A stretch of 64,000 nt of DNA from contig JAPOYR010000013.1 of NCBI GenBank assembly GCA_026706485.1, forward strand, positions 248,001-312,000, written 5' to 3'. The position numbers and the translations under genes are program-made. Below the pieces are notes generated by a model. That model was not told the origin of the DNA, made no database searches, and saw nothing but the letters and a program-made list of their open reading frames with translations. Shown piece after piece: positions 1 through 16,956 of this stretch. Numbering within the stretch: the first letter of the stretch is position 1; each line of letters starts with the position of its first letter. The stretch comes from Chloroflexota bacterium (GTDB lineage Bacteria; Chloroflexota; UBA11872).

Positions 1-4497
<4,497 letters not shown>

Positions 4498-4511
4498 GCT
4501 CGTTTTGCCTC

Positions 4512-7970
<3,459 letters not shown>

Positions 7971-7988
7971 GGAGCCTCAGCTTCTCAG

Positions 7989-8008
7989 GTCCGGCAAACG
8001 TGCCGGAC
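7989..8008 (-). promoter_or_regulatory. Leader hairpin just upstream of rpoB
   Basis: A perfect 8-bp stem (GTCCGGCA / TGCCGGAC) with a 4-nt loop ends 18 nt before the rpoB start codon. There is no U-run after it, so it is not a terminator. It could affect translation initiation or mRNA stability, or bind a regulator. The role is inferred from position only. Confidence 0.5.
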
Positions 8009-8189
8009 AAATACCGTCGTGAATCCCGCCGGCCCTGTTGCAAGACGAGCAAGCGCGCGCCGGGCCTTGGTGCACGCTCGCGGTGCAGGGTCGACATCCA
8101 CGTCCCATCAGACGCAATCGCCAAACGTCCGCTAATGGCCTCGCCTTGTCAGTTGCAAATCCAACACCCCGAATTGGGAATTTTCTGAA

Positions 8190-8232
8190 GGCAGCACAAA
8201 ACACCCAGAGCGGCCCGAAAACCGCCTGGGTG
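8190..8232 (-). terminator. Rho-independent terminator between HIT gene and rpoB
   Basis: Read on the minus strand, CACCCAG and GCGG pair with CCGC and CTGGGTG around a short loop, with one bulged base, followed directly by TTTTGTG. It would end transcripts from the HIT gene before rpoB, implying that rpoB has its own promoter in the roughly 180 bp downstream. Confidence 0.65.
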
Positions 8233-8384
8233 ATAGACCTATTCGATTCGCCCTAGCTCAAGCTGGGCGCAAAATCCCCGCACGACCTTTCGAGCTTAGC
8301 ATGCCTTCAACAGTCGTGCGACCCGGGTGGCGGGCCGCTTCAAGTCCGCCAGTCCCGCGAATGGAGAACTCTGCGTAGTCCTTC

Positions 8385-8483
8385 GTCATTCCCGCGAAGG
8401 CGGGAATCCACCCCTCATTGAATCTCGGGGCGGATAGGATTTCCCTGTCATCCGCAAGCTTCGCCGGATTCCGCAAAGCTCTC
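8385..8483 (+). repeat. 100-bp palindromic repeat, copy 1
   Basis: Begins with the REP-like hairpin GTCATTCCCGCG / CGGGAATCCA and ends with GCAAAGCTCTC. The same layout and nearly the same length occur at 53311-53410 and 55675-55774. It lies between the terminator and the HIT gene. Confidence 0.75.
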
Positions 8484-8526
8484 AGAAGGCAGAGATCGGG
8501 ACTCCTTCCCGCAGGTCACCGCCCGC

Positions 8527-8901
8527 CTACCCAAGCTCCCCTTCAAGCTGCCGGCCACCGAGCACGTGCAGGTGCACGTGGCCCACGGTCTGCGCCCCAT
8601 GGCGTCCGTGATTCACGGCCACCCGGTACCCGGTCGCATGCACGCCCTCCAGCCGCGCCACGTTCGCGGCGGCCGTGAGCAGGCGTCCCGCCAGGTCGGG
8701 ATCGTCCCGCAATCCGTCGAGACTCGACACGTGTCGACGCGGCACGACCAGAACGTGGACCGGGGCCTGGGGCGCGATGTCGCGAAACGCGAACACCGCG
8801 TCGTCCTCATAGACCTGATCCGACGGAATGGCGCCCGCCGCAATCTTGCAGAACAAGCAGTCGGCAACCGCGTCTTCCGAACCTGTCCAACTTGCCGTCA
8901 T
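8527..8901 (-). CDS. HIT family nucleotide hydrolase (HINT/PKCI type)
   Basis: Small cytoplasmic nucleotide phosphoramidase/hydrolase of the histidine-triad superfamily, 124 residues. The triad HVHLHV is at residues 108-113, preceded by the conserved NHG near residue 97 and followed by LGGRQL at the C-terminus, which places it in the Hint branch. The N-terminal part has the usual CLFCKI zinc-site start (C15, C18) and the segment DIAPQAPVHVLVVPRRH. Members act on AMP-lysine or aminoacyl-AMP type substrates; the physiological substrate is not readable. The N-terminus could begin a few codons later, because the first 12 residues are not conserved. Followed by a terminator at 8190-8232. Confidence 0.9.
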   Translation of the reverse strand: MTASWTGSEDAVADCLFCKIAAGAIPSDQVYEDDAVFAFRDIAPQAPVHVLVVPRRHVSSLDGLRDDPDLAGRLLTAAANVARLEGVHATGYRVAVNHGRHGAQTVGHVHLHVLGGRQLEGELG

Positions 8902-8942
8902 GGTGCGGCTCCCAGTGGTAGCGACTCCGGCATGACCTATCC

Positions 8943-8970
8943 GTCATTCCCGCAGAGGCGGGAATCCACC
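8943..8970 (+). repeat. Short REP-type palindrome
   Basis: CGTCATTCCCGC / GGCGGGAATCC, the hairpin head of the 100-bp repeat family without the conserved distal part. It lies in the 130-bp gap between prmA and the HIT gene. Confidence 0.65.
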
Positions 8971-9031
8971 CGTCGGTAAACCTGTTGGCCCACGAGTACG
9001 AGCGGTTCGCGAACCGCCCGAAGCTCTCTAT

Positions 9032-9925
9032 CTATAGGTCTCCCGCCGGCGGCATGCCGAGGTTAAGGCATTCCCACCCATCCCGGCGCAAGACGCTCTC
9101 GACACGCAATCCATGGTCGGCCGCCGCCGCCCGCATCTCGGCGCCTCTGGTCGCCGTGATGCCCCCCAGAATCACGCGGCCGTCGCGGCGCACGGCGGCG
9201 CGGTAGTGGTCGAGACTGCGCAGGTGCGTATCCGCCACGATGTTGGCCACCAAGATATCGGCGGGATCGGATTCGCGGAGCGGCAGCCGTCCGTGCGTCA
9301 CCGACACCCGATCGTCACAAGCGTTCTGCGCCACGTTCGCCCGCGCCGTCCGCACCGCATCCGCGTCGGTGTCAACGGCGCGCACGCGCCGCGCGCCGCG
9401 CAGCGCCGCAACGATGGCCAGGACGCCCGAGCCCGTGCCGACGTCGATGACGTCGTGCCCGGGGGCAATCGCTCCCTCCAGGGCCTCCACCGCGAGTTGC
9501 GTGGTCGGATGCAGCCCGGTGCCGAACGCCATGCCGGGATCGAGCCGAATCACTCGGCGGTCGCCGGCCGGCGCGTCCGTCCACGAAGGCGCGATCACGA
9601 AACTGCGTCCGATCGGGAATGGGCGGTAGAACGCGCGCCATTCGTTCAAGTATTCCTCGGGCCGCACCCACCGGATTTGCGGCGTGCGCAGGGTCGAGGC
9701 GCCGGTGGCGCCCAGGTGCCACAGCGCGCGCTCGATCGCCTCACGCGTCGATTGGCATGCCGGACCGTCGGCGATGTACGCCCGCAGGGTCATCTGCTCC
9801 TGCGCGTCATCCGGCGACTGCTCGACCGCCAGCGCCGATCCGACCCAGCGGGAAAGCTCCATGCGCACGTCGTCGGCGTCGGCGGGATCGGTATGAACCG
9901 TGATCTCGAGCCAGCGCTGGCTCAC
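9032..9925 (-). CDS. prmA: Ribosomal protein L11 methyltransferase
   Basis: SAM-dependent methyltransferase that trimethylates ribosomal protein L11, 297 residues, normal for the family. An N-terminal ferredoxin-like substrate-recognition domain covers about the first 100 residues. The Rossmann-type domain shows [14 protein letters not shown], the SAM-binding [14 protein letters not shown] and the ANIVADTHL motif that replaces the usual catalytic tetrapeptide in PrmA. The GTG start at 9925 overlaps the dnaJ stop codon (GTGA), so translation is probably coupled. An in-frame extension upstream lies inside dnaJ and was rejected. The dnaJ-prmA pairing is common in Gram-positive bacteria and relatives. 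Confidence 0.93.
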   Translation of the reverse strand: MSQRWLEITVHTDPADADDVRMELSRWVGSALAVEQSPDDAQEQMTLRAYIADGPACQSTREAIERALWHLGATGASTLRTPQIRWVRPEEYLNEWRAFYRPFPIGRSFVIAPSWTDAPAGDRRVIRLDPGMAFGTGLHPTTQLAVEALEGAIAPGHDVIDVGTGSGVLAIVAALRGARRVRAVDTDADAVRTARANVAQNACDDRVSVTHGRLPLRESDPADILVANIVADTHLRSLDHYRAAVRRDGRVILGGITATRGAEMRAAAADHGLRVESVLRRDGWECLNLGMPPAGDL

Positions 9926-11028
9926 CGAAATGCGGCGCGTGCCTTCTCGACGAAGCTTCGGCCGTCGGCGTCGCGACCGGCGGGCAGCGAGTCTCGCAGC
10001 TGTTCCAACACCGCCCGCTGGTCCGACGACAGCTTCTTGGGAACCACCACCTTGACCGTGATGCGCTGATCGCCCCGCCCCGACCCGCGATATCGAGGCA
10101 CGCCGCGACCGCGCAGCTTGAGCACCGTGCCGGGTTGTGTCCCCCCAGGCACCGTCACGGTTTCCTCGCCGTCGACGGTCGGAACCTCCACCGTGGTCCC
10201 AAGGGCGGCTTCGGCGATGTTGAGCGCGAGATCGCTCACGATGTCGTCGCCCTCGCGCTCGAGCTGCGGATGGGGCTCCACCTCGATGGCCACGTAGAGA
10301 TCTCCGGGAGTGCCGCGATTGCGCCCGTGATCGCCGGCGCCCGAGAGACGCAATTCGGTACCAGGCGCCAACCCCGCGGGAATCTCGATTTCCCGGCTCA
10401 TGGCCCGGCGTTCCAGCCCGGTGCCGCGGCATCCGGAGCACGGCTCCGTGATTTCGCGCCCCTCGCCGTGGCAGCGCGGGCAGGTCGCGACGTTCACGAA
10501 CTGTCCGAAGAGCGATTGTTGGGTCCGTTGCACCTGGCCCGCGCCTTGGCACATCCGGCAGGTTGACGGCTTGGTGCCCGGCTCGGCGCCATCGCCCCCA
10601 CAGGCGCCGCACGGCTCGTGACGCTGGTAGTCGACTACCTTCGTCGCGCCAAAGACCGATTCGATGAAGTCCATCGTCACGACGGCGCGGAGATCGGCCC
10701 CACGCTGCTCCGTTCGTCGGGCGCGCGTGGTGCCGCGCCCGAAGAACGCGTCGAAAATGTCGCCCACGCCGGCAAAGTCGTCGACGCCGGCCCCGAATCC
10801 GCCGCGCGCGTCGGCGTGTCCGAATCGGTCATACATCTGCCGCTTCTCCGCGTCGCGCAACACCTCGTAGGCCTCGTTGATCTGCTTGAACTTGGCGTCG
10901 GCGTCAGACGCCTTGCTGACGTCCGGGTGGTATTCCCGCGCCAGCTTGCGGAAGGCCCGGCGAATCTCGGCTTCGGAGGCGTTTCGACTCACCCCCAGCA
11001 CGTCGTAGTAGTCGGGCTTGCTGCTCAC
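9922..11028 (-). CDS. dnaJ: Chaperone protein DnaJ
   Basis: Co-chaperone that delivers unfolded clients to DnaK and stimulates its ATPase, 368 residues. The J domain has HPD at residues 34-36. A short Gly/Phe region is followed by the complete zinc-binding domain with four CxxCxGxG repeats ([32 protein letters not shown]) and the two C-terminal client-binding domains. The start is GTG at 11028, 20 nt after the grpE stop, with GGTGG upstream. No CIRCE-type operator is visible. dnaK and hrcA are not in this cluster, so the partner Hsp70 must be encoded elsewhere. Confidence 0.97.
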   Translation of the reverse strand: MSSKPDYYDVLGVSRNASEAEIRRAFRKLAREYHPDVSKASDADAKFKQINEAYEVLRDAEKRQMYDRFGHADARGGFGAGVDDFAGVGDIFDAFFGRGTTRARRTEQRGADLRAVVTMDFIESVFGATKVVDYQRHEPCGACGGDGAEPGTKPSTCRMCQGAGQVQRTQQSLFGQFVNVATCPRCHGEGREITEPCSGCRGTGLERRAMSREIEIPAGLAPGTELRLSGAGDHGRNRGTPGDLYVAIEVEPHPQLEREGDDIVSDLALNIAEAALGTTVEVPTVDGEETVTVPGGTQPGTVLKLRGRGVPRYRGSGRGDQRITVKVVVPKKLSSDQRAVLEQLRDSLPAGRDADGRSFVEKARAAFR

Positions 11029-11048
11029 TGGCGCGCCACCGTTCGCCG

Positions 11049-11723
11049 TCAGCCCGCGCCGTCGCCGGCCGGCGTGGCGTCACCCGCGGCCGTCGTCTCC
11101 GGTTCCGACTCCAGGCTGGCCGCCGGCGCCGATTTGACGAGCGTCGGACGCAACACCCGATCCTGCATGCGGTAACCGCGCTGCAGCTGCTCGGCCACCA
11201 CCATCGGACCGTCGCCCTCGTCCGAAATCACCACCTCGTGAATCGCGGTGTCGATGGGGTCGCCGCGTTTGCACTCGATGGGCGTGACGCCGTGTGCCTC
11301 CAGCACGCCCAGCAGTTGAGCCTGGGTCAGCGCAATGCCGTCCACCCAGCTCAGCAACCGCAGCTCGCCCGGCAGCGTCTGGAACGCGCGTTCGAAGCCG
11401 TCGATCACCCGCAGGATGTCGAACGCGATCGCCATGTTGGCGAAAAGGGCGCGTTCCCGGGCGTCGGCCTCGGTGCGCCGCCGGTAGTTGGCGAAGTCGG
11501 CCTGCACCCGCGTGAGTCGATTGAGCACGTCCCGATGTCGCCGCTCGAGATCGGGCGCATCGTCGGCCGGCGTCTCGGACGAGCCGGATTCGGCCGGCGG
11601 CTGGTCCGCGGCGCCCGAGGCTGCCCGGCGATCGGTCACGCGAATGGTCGGACGATCGTCGTCGTCGACCCGCGGCGCCTGGTCGTCCGGCGTCTCCGAT
11701 TCACGAGGTTCGGCTTCGGTCAT
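11049..11723 (-). CDS. grpE: Nucleotide exchange factor GrpE
   Basis: Adenine nucleotide exchange factor for DnaK, 224 residues. The first 80 residues are acidic and probably disordered. A long coiled coil follows (about 85-125, including the family signature [12 protein letters not shown]). The C-terminal beta-wing domain ends with the typical [20 protein letters not shown] pattern (19 residues visible). The ATG at 11723 was preferred over an in-frame ATG 25 codons upstream because conserved sequence begins only later and GAGGAG lies before it. The last 25 residues are Ala/Gly/Glu-rich. First gene of grpE-dnaJ-prmA. Confidence 0.93.
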   Translation of the reverse strand: MTEAEPRESETPDDQAPRVDDDDRPTIRVTDRRAASGAADQPPAESGSSETPADDAPDLERRHRDVLNRLTRVQADFANYRRRTEADARERALFANMAIAFDILRVIDGFERAFQTLPGELRLLSWVDGIALTQAQLLGVLEAHGVTPIECKRGDPIDTAIHEVVISDEGDGPMVVAEQLQRGYRMQDRVLRPTLVKSAPAASLESEPETTAAGDATPAGDGAG

Positions 11724-11873
11724 GCCTATCGGTTCTCCTCGGTGTTTTCCTGAGCCGTGGCCCTCGGGCCCCATGCCTTCGGCCCAGGCATTATCCATGC
11801 CCGCGAGTCGCAGAGTGGTGAATCACCGGTCCGCAGCCGAGCCGTGGAACTCGTCGACCGGGACCGCCGACCG

Positions 11874-14666
11874 CTATCCGCCGTCGCGTTGAATTCTGAC
11901 TTCGCCCGGCACGACCACAAAATCGGCCCGGCTCACGGCCTGGTCGCCGACGAGAACCTCCACGCTCCATTGCCCCGTGGCGGCGGTCGGCGGAAGGAAA
12001 AACCAAAAGCCATACGTCGCCCGCGGCGACGCTTGCACCGGATCGGTGAGGAAGCGGCCAATCTCACGATCACCCGCGTTCCAGCGAATCCCGAGGCGCG
12101 TGCCGTCGACGATGTTGGTGAATTCGATGGAAATGCTCACCCGCTCGCCGGGATGGAATTGAAGCGTTGGCTCAACCGCCCGTTGGGCCGAGTCGAGATC
12201 GAGCGCCAGCGTCACGGACTCGATGTTGGCCGACTCGTTCGTGGCCGGCTCAATCGTCGGCGTCGGAGTCGGCGTCTCCTCCTCGGCGGCCTCCGGCGTT
12301 GCTTCCGCCTCGCCGGTCGGCGATGGCGCGGGCTCCGTGGGCAGCGGCTGTCCGGGCGGGGCAATGCGCCACACGATGCCGCGTCCCTCGAGCAAGTAGA
12401 TGCTTCCGTCACTGGCGATCGCCATGTCGATGGCCGTGAACAGCGGAATCTCGGCAGCCGCCCCCCCCGGCTGTCCGGAGCCGGTCGGGTCGCCGGCGAT
12501 CACGCGCGCGGCCCCACCGCCAACGGCCGTCACCGTCCCCGCCCCGCTCTCGACCACGTAGAACCCACCGGCCGCGTCGGCCGCAAGCCCGATGGGCGCC
12601 TCGATTCGGACCGACCCCGCCGGTCCCTCGTCGGGCGCGCTGGTATCCGACGAGCCTGCGGCGAGCTCGATGGTCCCGTCGCGGCGCAAGCGGCGCACCA
12701 CGCCCGCTTGCAGTTGGGAGATCAGCACCTCGCCGCCGGCGTCGACCACGGCGCGCTGTGGAAAACCGACCGCGGCCTCCGCCGCCGGGCCCCCGTCGCC
12801 GCCCCAGCCGAAGTTGCCGGTGCCGGCAATCGTGACGATCGTTCCATCGCGTTCCACGCGGCGCACCCGATGGTCCGGCGCATCGACCACGTACAGCCGG
12901 CCCGCCGAATCCAATGTCACGCCAACCGGCTCGGTGAGCGACGCGAAGGCCGCCGGGCCGCCGTCGCCGCCCGAGCCCGGAGCGCTGACGCCGACCATCG
13001 TGCCGATCACGCCTTCGGGCGTAACCCGCCGCACGCGGAAATTCCCGGCGTCGGCAATGTAGAGCGCGCCCTGCGCATCGACGGTTACATGGTGCGGGCG
13101 GTTCAATTGCGCCGCCGTCGCCAGGCCACCGTCGCCCGAGAATCCCGGGCTTCCGTTCCCCGCCACGGTCCGCACGGTGCCGTCAAGCTCAATGCGTCGA
13201 ATGCGGTGGTTGCCGGTGTCGGCCACGAGCACGCGCCCGGCGCTGTCCACGGCAATGCCGCGAGGCGTGGTGAACTGGGCATCCTCCCGCGAGCCGCCCT
13301 CGCCGTCATAGCCCGGCTCGCCGCGGCCGGCGAACACCTCGGCAATCAGCTCCGCGGCCACCGGCGGCGGCAGCGCCAGGGACGGCGCCGGCGGTTGATA
13401 TGGCGGGGCCGCCGGCGCTTCGGGCTCGGCGGGAATCTGCGCAATGGGAACCAGCGCCCGCAGCCGACGCGTGCCCTGTTCGACCACGAGCAGCTCACCG
13501 CGCGTGGTCACCGTCACGTCGGCCGGCAGCTCCAACCTGGTATCAACGGCCAAACGGCCGGATGCCGACGGTTGTTCAATGTCACCGGCAATCGTGGTGA
13601 TGCCGCCGCTGGGGTCAATGCGACGGACGCGCCGGTTGTTCCAATCCGCGACAAACACGTTGCCATCGGTATCCACGGCCACGGCTTGAGGCCCGTGAAG
13701 CTGGGCGCTCACCGCCGAGCCACCGTCGCCCCCCATCCCCGGCTCTCCGGTCCCGGCGAGCGTGTGGATGGCCGCGACGCTGCTCTGACCGGATACGCGA
13801 CGAATCCGGTTCCCGCCAAGCTCGGCAATCAGGATGTTGGCAAACGCGTCGACGTCCACGTCGACAGGCTGATTCAACTGCGCGTTCGCGGCGGCGCCAC
13901 CGTCCCCCGCACTGCCGGCGATGCCGGTGCCCGCCATGGTCGTCACGATGCCGTCCGGGCCGATGCGGCGCACCCGGTGCGCGGCGCGTTCGGCAATGAA
14001 CAGCGTGCCCTCCCCGTCCAGCGCCATGCCGGCGTTGCCCGCCAGTCGGGCCAGGCTGGCCGGTCCTCCATCGCCTTCGAGCCCCGGCTGCCCATCGCCA
14101 ATGACCGTGGTAATCGTGCCGTCGATCGCCACCCGGCGCACTCGGTGCAACTCCGCGATCAGCAGCACCCCGGCGCCGTCGACCAGCAGCCGGGTCGGCT
14201 CAGTGAGCTCGGCCTGTGTCGCCGGACCACCGTCGCCCGCGGACCCGCGAATGCCCGTGCCCGCCACCGTCTGAATCACGCCGTCGGCGCCGATGCGCCG
14301 CACGCGATTCGCCTGGGGGTCCGAGATGTAGACCCTCCCTTGAGGATCCACCGTCACGCCGCCGATGCTTCGAAACTGCGCCAGCGCAGCCGGCTGTCCA
14401 TCGCCGGCGTCACCGAACTCCCCGCTGCCGGCGAGATCAATGACCACCAGCGGGAGTTGCACGGCCGGCGGCAGGCTCGACACGGCGAGCGGGAGATAGG
14501 GCGTCGCAACCGGCGGGTCGGTCCGCTCCGGCGCCGCGGGCGGCGCCGGAGCTTGGCCATCGCCAAACCCGCCGAAATCGCATCCCGTTGCCGCAATGGC
14601 GGCCACGGCCCCCACGAGCATCTGCCGTCGTGTCAACCGGCGCCTTCGCTGGGTTCTACGCCACAT
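11874..14666 (-). CDS. Double NHL-repeat beta-propeller lipoprotein
   Basis: Predicted exported protein of 930 residues and unknown function. The N-terminus has a twin-arginine-like LTRRQMLVG, a hydrophobic stretch and a Cys at residue 29 (ATGC), suggesting a Tat-exported lipoprotein. Two runs of NHL blades follow. Each blade carries the hallmark GDGGPA, a VDxxG turn and a final RVRR...TVAGTG pattern. A Pro/Ala-rich linker near residues 395-420 separates the two propellers. A Thr/Pro-rich linker near 750-790 leads to a C-terminal beta-sandwich-like domain. It is the last gene of the polysaccharide operon, overlapping the sugar transferase by 11 nt, so coupled expression is likely. A role in binding or organising the exported polysaccharide is a guess from context. 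Confidence 0.8.
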   Translation of the reverse strand: MWRRTQRRRRLTRRQMLVGAVAAIAATGCDFGGFGDGQAPAPPAAPERTDPPVATPYLPLAVSSLPPAVQLPLVVIDLAGSGEFGDAGDGQPAALAQFRSIGGVTVDPQGRVYISDPQANRVRRIGADGVIQTVAGTGIRGSAGDGGPATQAELTEPTRLLVDGAGVLLIAELHRVRRVAIDGTITTVIGDGQPGLEGDGGPASLARLAGNAGMALDGEGTLFIAERAAHRVRRIGPDGIVTTMAGTGIAGSAGDGGAAANAQLNQPVDVDVDAFANILIAELGGNRIRRVSGQSSVAAIHTLAGTGEPGMGGDGGSAVSAQLHGPQAVAVDTDGNVFVADWNNRRVRRIDPSGGITTIAGDIEQPSASGRLAVDTRLELPADVTVTTRGELLVVEQGTRRLRALVPIAQIPAEPEAPAAPPYQPPAPSLALPPPVAAELIAEVFAGRGEPGYDGEGGSREDAQFTTPRGIAVDSAGRVLVADTGNHRIRRIELDGTVRTVAGNGSPGFSGDGGLATAAQLNRPHHVTVDAQGALYIADAGNFRVRRVTPEGVIGTMVGVSAPGSGGDGGPAAFASLTEPVGVTLDSAGRLYVVDAPDHRVRRVERDGTIVTIAGTGNFGWGGDGGPAAEAAVGFPQRAVVDAGGEVLISQLQAGVVRRLRRDGTIELAAGSSDTSAPDEGPAGSVRIEAPIGLAADAAGGFYVVESGAGTVTAVGGGAARVIAGDPTGSGQPGGAAAEIPLFTAIDMAIASDGSIYLLEGRGIVWRIAPPGQPLPTEPAPSPTGEAEATPEAAEEETPTPTPTIEPATNESANIESVTLALDLDSAQRAVEPTLQFHPGERVSISIEFTNIVDGTRLGIRWNAGDREIGRFLTDPVQASPRATYGFWFFLPPTAATGQWSVEVLVGDQAVSRADFVVVPGEVRIQRDGG

Positions 14667-16065
14667 CGCCCCGCATCACGATTCGCAGCGTCCGCATCAG
14701 GATTCTGAGATCGAACAGCAAGGACCAGTTTTCCACGTAGTACAGGTCATAGCGCGTGCGCTCGTCGATTGACGAATTGCCCCGCAATCCATTGACCTGT
14801 GCCCAGCCGGTCATCCCGGCGCGCTCACGGTGACGGACCATATAGCGAGAATACTCGCGCTCGAACTGGCGCACGTAGGAAGTCCGTTCGGGCCGCGGGC
14901 CCACCAGGCTCATATCCCCGCGAATCACATTGATCAACTGCGGCAGTTCATCGATCCAGTAGCGCCGGAGCAGGCGACCAACGCGAGTGATTCGCGGATC
15001 GTTGGCAATGGTCCATGTCTGGCCGCTGAGCTCCGCGTTCCGGTGCATCGTCCGAAACTTGATGATCGGAAAACGCCGCTGATCGCGACCCACGCGCTGC
15101 TGGATGTAGAACACGGGCCCGGCCGAGTCCACGCGGATAGCCATCGCGACCAGCAGCATCGGAAGCGACAAGACGACCATTCCGAACATGGCGCCCGCGA
15201 GATCCAGCGAGCGCTTGGTGAAGCGGCTCAGCCCCTGGAGCCGAACGTCGTTGACGGCCATCAGCGGCAGCCCGCGAATTCCGCCCGCTGTCACCGGCGA
15301 CACCATGAGCTGGAACAGGTCCGGCAGCAGCCACACGTCCGTGAACGACGCTTCGGTCTGTTCGAGAATCCCGAGCAGCGCGTCGTGCGAGAGCGACGGG
15401 ATTGCCACCACGACCTTGTCGACCTGGTGCTCGCTCAGCACGCCCGCCAGCGAGTCCACGCGTCCCAGCACCGGCACTTGCTGGCCGCGGGCGGTCACCG
15501 AAGTGGCAAAGTCGTCCACAAAGCCGACCACTCGGAATCGCCGCGTGCGCTCGTCGAACAGCCGCGCGAGCACCTCGGTCCCCTCGGTGCCGGCCCCGAC
15601 CACGATGACGCGCGTGACCCCGATTCCGAAGCGATTCAGCGCCTGGCGCACTCCGACGAGCAGTGACCGTCCGACAACCACCAGCACGATGCCGGACAGC
15701 CACATGTACGCCACGAGCAGGCGCACGAATTCGAGCCGGTCCTGAATCACGAAAAACGTCGCGGCCACCGTGAGCAGCGCGCCGACGGTGACGGCCCCGG
15801 CAGATCGCACCACCCGATCCAGCGGGCCCGCCGTGCGATGCCGCGTATACAGGCCGAGGGCGAGCCCGGCCAGGACGCTCGCAACCGTGAAGGTGAGGTT
15901 GACCGGCACGAAGAAGAGAAACCGGTTCGACGCCACCTCGGGTCCCCACCCCAACCGGAATCGCACCACGTACGCGACGGCGGTCGCCGCCAGCAACGCG
16001 GCAACGTCCAAGGCCACCGTTCCCGTGGCCTCGAGTCCCTGCCAGTTGCGTCGAACCCAGGTCAA
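14656..16065 (-). CDS. Polyprenyl-phosphate sugar-1-phosphate transferase (WcaJ/EpsE-like)
   Basis: Initiating enzyme of exopolysaccharide synthesis. It transfers a sugar-1-phosphate from a nucleotide sugar to undecaprenyl phosphate at the inner membrane. 469 residues, usual for the long form: about four N-terminal membrane segments (to residue 125), a Rossmann-like CoA-binding domain (VIVVGAGTEGTEVLARL, near 145-260), a fifth hydrophobic segment, and the catalytic bacterial sugar transferase domain. That domain shows KFRTM, DELPQLINVIRGDMSLVGPR and RERAGMTGWAQVNG. It starts with TTG in a TTGA overlap with the preceding glycosyltransferase. The sugar is not predictable; glucose or galactose are the most common. 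Confidence 0.92.
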   Translation of the reverse strand: MTWVRRNWQGLEATGTVALDVAALLAATAVAYVVRFRLGWGPEVASNRFLFFVPVNLTFTVASVLAGLALGLYTRHRTAGPLDRVVRSAGAVTVGALLTVAATFFVIQDRLEFVRLLVAYMWLSGIVLVVVGRSLLVGVRQALNRFGIGVTRVIVVGAGTEGTEVLARLFDERTRRFRVVGFVDDFATSVTARGQQVPVLGRVDSLAGVLSEHQVDKVVVAIPSLSHDALLGILEQTEASFTDVWLLPDLFQLMVSPVTAGGIRGLPLMAVNDVRLQGLSRFTKRSLDLAGAMFGMVVLSLPMLLVAMAIRVDSAGPVFYIQQRVGRDQRRFPIIKFRTMHRNAELSGQTWTIANDPRITRVGRLLRRYWIDELPQLINVIRGDMSLVGPRPERTSYVRQFEREYSRYMVRHRERAGMTGWAQVNGLRGNSSIDERTRYDLYYVENWSLLFDLRILMRTLRIVMRGDVA

Positions 16066-16952
16066 CCTACGGCCCCCTTGCGACGACCCAGCGCCAACAC
16101 CCGGAGCGCGCCCTGGCGGGCAACGGCGCCAAGCGCCAGGACGACGATCGCGGTGGTGACGACCGTCCGTAGCCAGAGGCCGTCACGCTGCCGGTGCTTC
16201 CGATAGTAAAGCCAAATGGCCCGATAGAATTCCACCCGCGCACGGATGGCGCGCTGCCGCGTCGACTGCCGCTTGAGGTGCCGCACCACGACCGAGGGCA
16301 CAAAGAGGGTCGGCCAGCCGGCCTGTCGGATGCGATAGGCCAAGTCGAGGTCTTCGCCGTAGGTGAAAAACTGCGGATCGAAGCCGCCGACCCGACGAAA
16401 GGCCTCGGCGCGCACCAGCATGCACGCGCCGGAGACCGCGTCCACCGTCGCCTCGCATCCGGTGGACGGGGCAATGTTGTAGGGCCGCACACCTCTGGGC
16501 GGCAGGCTGCGGGGCCAGCGAAGCAGGCGCATTGCCGCGGAGGCGGGGGTCGGAAATGTGCGGCACGCCGCCGGATCCAACGTTCCATCGGCCAGCTCGA
16601 GCCGCGGCCCCAGGATGCCCAACGCGGGATCGGCATCGCCGCGCTCCACCAGGCGCCGCAGCGCGAGCGGCGTGAGCTCCGTATCGGGATTGAGGAACAG
16701 CAGCCAGCGTCCCCGTGCCCGCGAGGCGGCGAGATTGTTGCCCCGGCCGAACCCCAGCTCGCGGCTGCCTCGAATCGCCTGCACGTCCGCCCGGGACACG
16801 ATGCTGTCCCAGGTGCCGTCGCCGGAACCGTTGTCCACCACCAAGACTTCCGTCGACAGTCCATCGGTCGATTCCGGAATGGTCGCCAGGCATCGCTGCA
16901 GGAGCTCGGGCACGTTGTACGTGACGATGATGATCGAGACATCCATGGTCAT
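16062..16952 (-). CDS. Glycosyltransferase family 2 (rhamnosyltransferase-like)
   Basis: GT-A fold transferase of 296 residues acting on the cytoplasmic side on the growing lipid-linked repeat unit. It begins with the family start VSIIIVTYNVPELLQRCL. The nucleotide-binding VVDNGSGDG is near residue 40, the DxD-type FLNPDTEL near 90 and the acceptor-site YGEDLDLAYRI near 205. The arrangement resembles dTDP-rhamnosyltransferases of the WbbL type, consistent with an RmlD-like gene in the same operon. The C-terminus has one hydrophobic segment that may anchor it to the membrane. It overlaps the next gene by 4 nt. Confidence 0.9.
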   Translation of the reverse strand: MTMDVSIIIVTYNVPELLQRCLATIPESTDGLSTEVLVVDNGSGDGTWDSIVSRADVQAIRGSRELGFGRGNNLAASRARGRWLLFLNPDTELTPLALRRLVERGDADPALGILGPRLELADGTLDPAACRTFPTPASAAMRLLRWPRSLPPRGVRPYNIAPSTGCEATVDAVSGACMLVRAEAFRRVGGFDPQFFTYGEDLDLAYRIRQAGWPTLFVPSVVVRHLKRQSTRQRAIRARVEFYRAIWLYYRKHRQRDGLWLRTVVTTAIVVLALGAVARQGALRVLALGRRKGAVG

Positions 16953-16956
16953 CGTC

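Larger units (their letters stand above)
7971..8526. other. Intergenic region upstream of rpoB
   Basis: No convincing gene. From the rpoB side it holds a leader hairpin (7989-8008), about 180 bp that should contain the rpoB promoter (no strong consensus hexamers seen), a minus-strand intrinsic terminator (8190-8232) and a full copy of the 100-bp palindromic repeat (8385-8483). Confidence 0.7.

Noticed and set aside
9926-10612. In-frame N-terminal extension of prmA by 229 codons
   Set aside because: It lies inside dnaJ in another frame and has shadow-like composition. A GTG overlapping the dnaJ stop fits the known PrmA N-terminus.
11757-14708. 983-codon plus-strand open frame opposite the NHL lipoprotein
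   Set aside because: It mirrors the repeats of the real gene, is rich in Arg/His/Gly, and crosses the start of the sugar transferase gene. The minus-strand reading has the signal peptide and NHL motifs.
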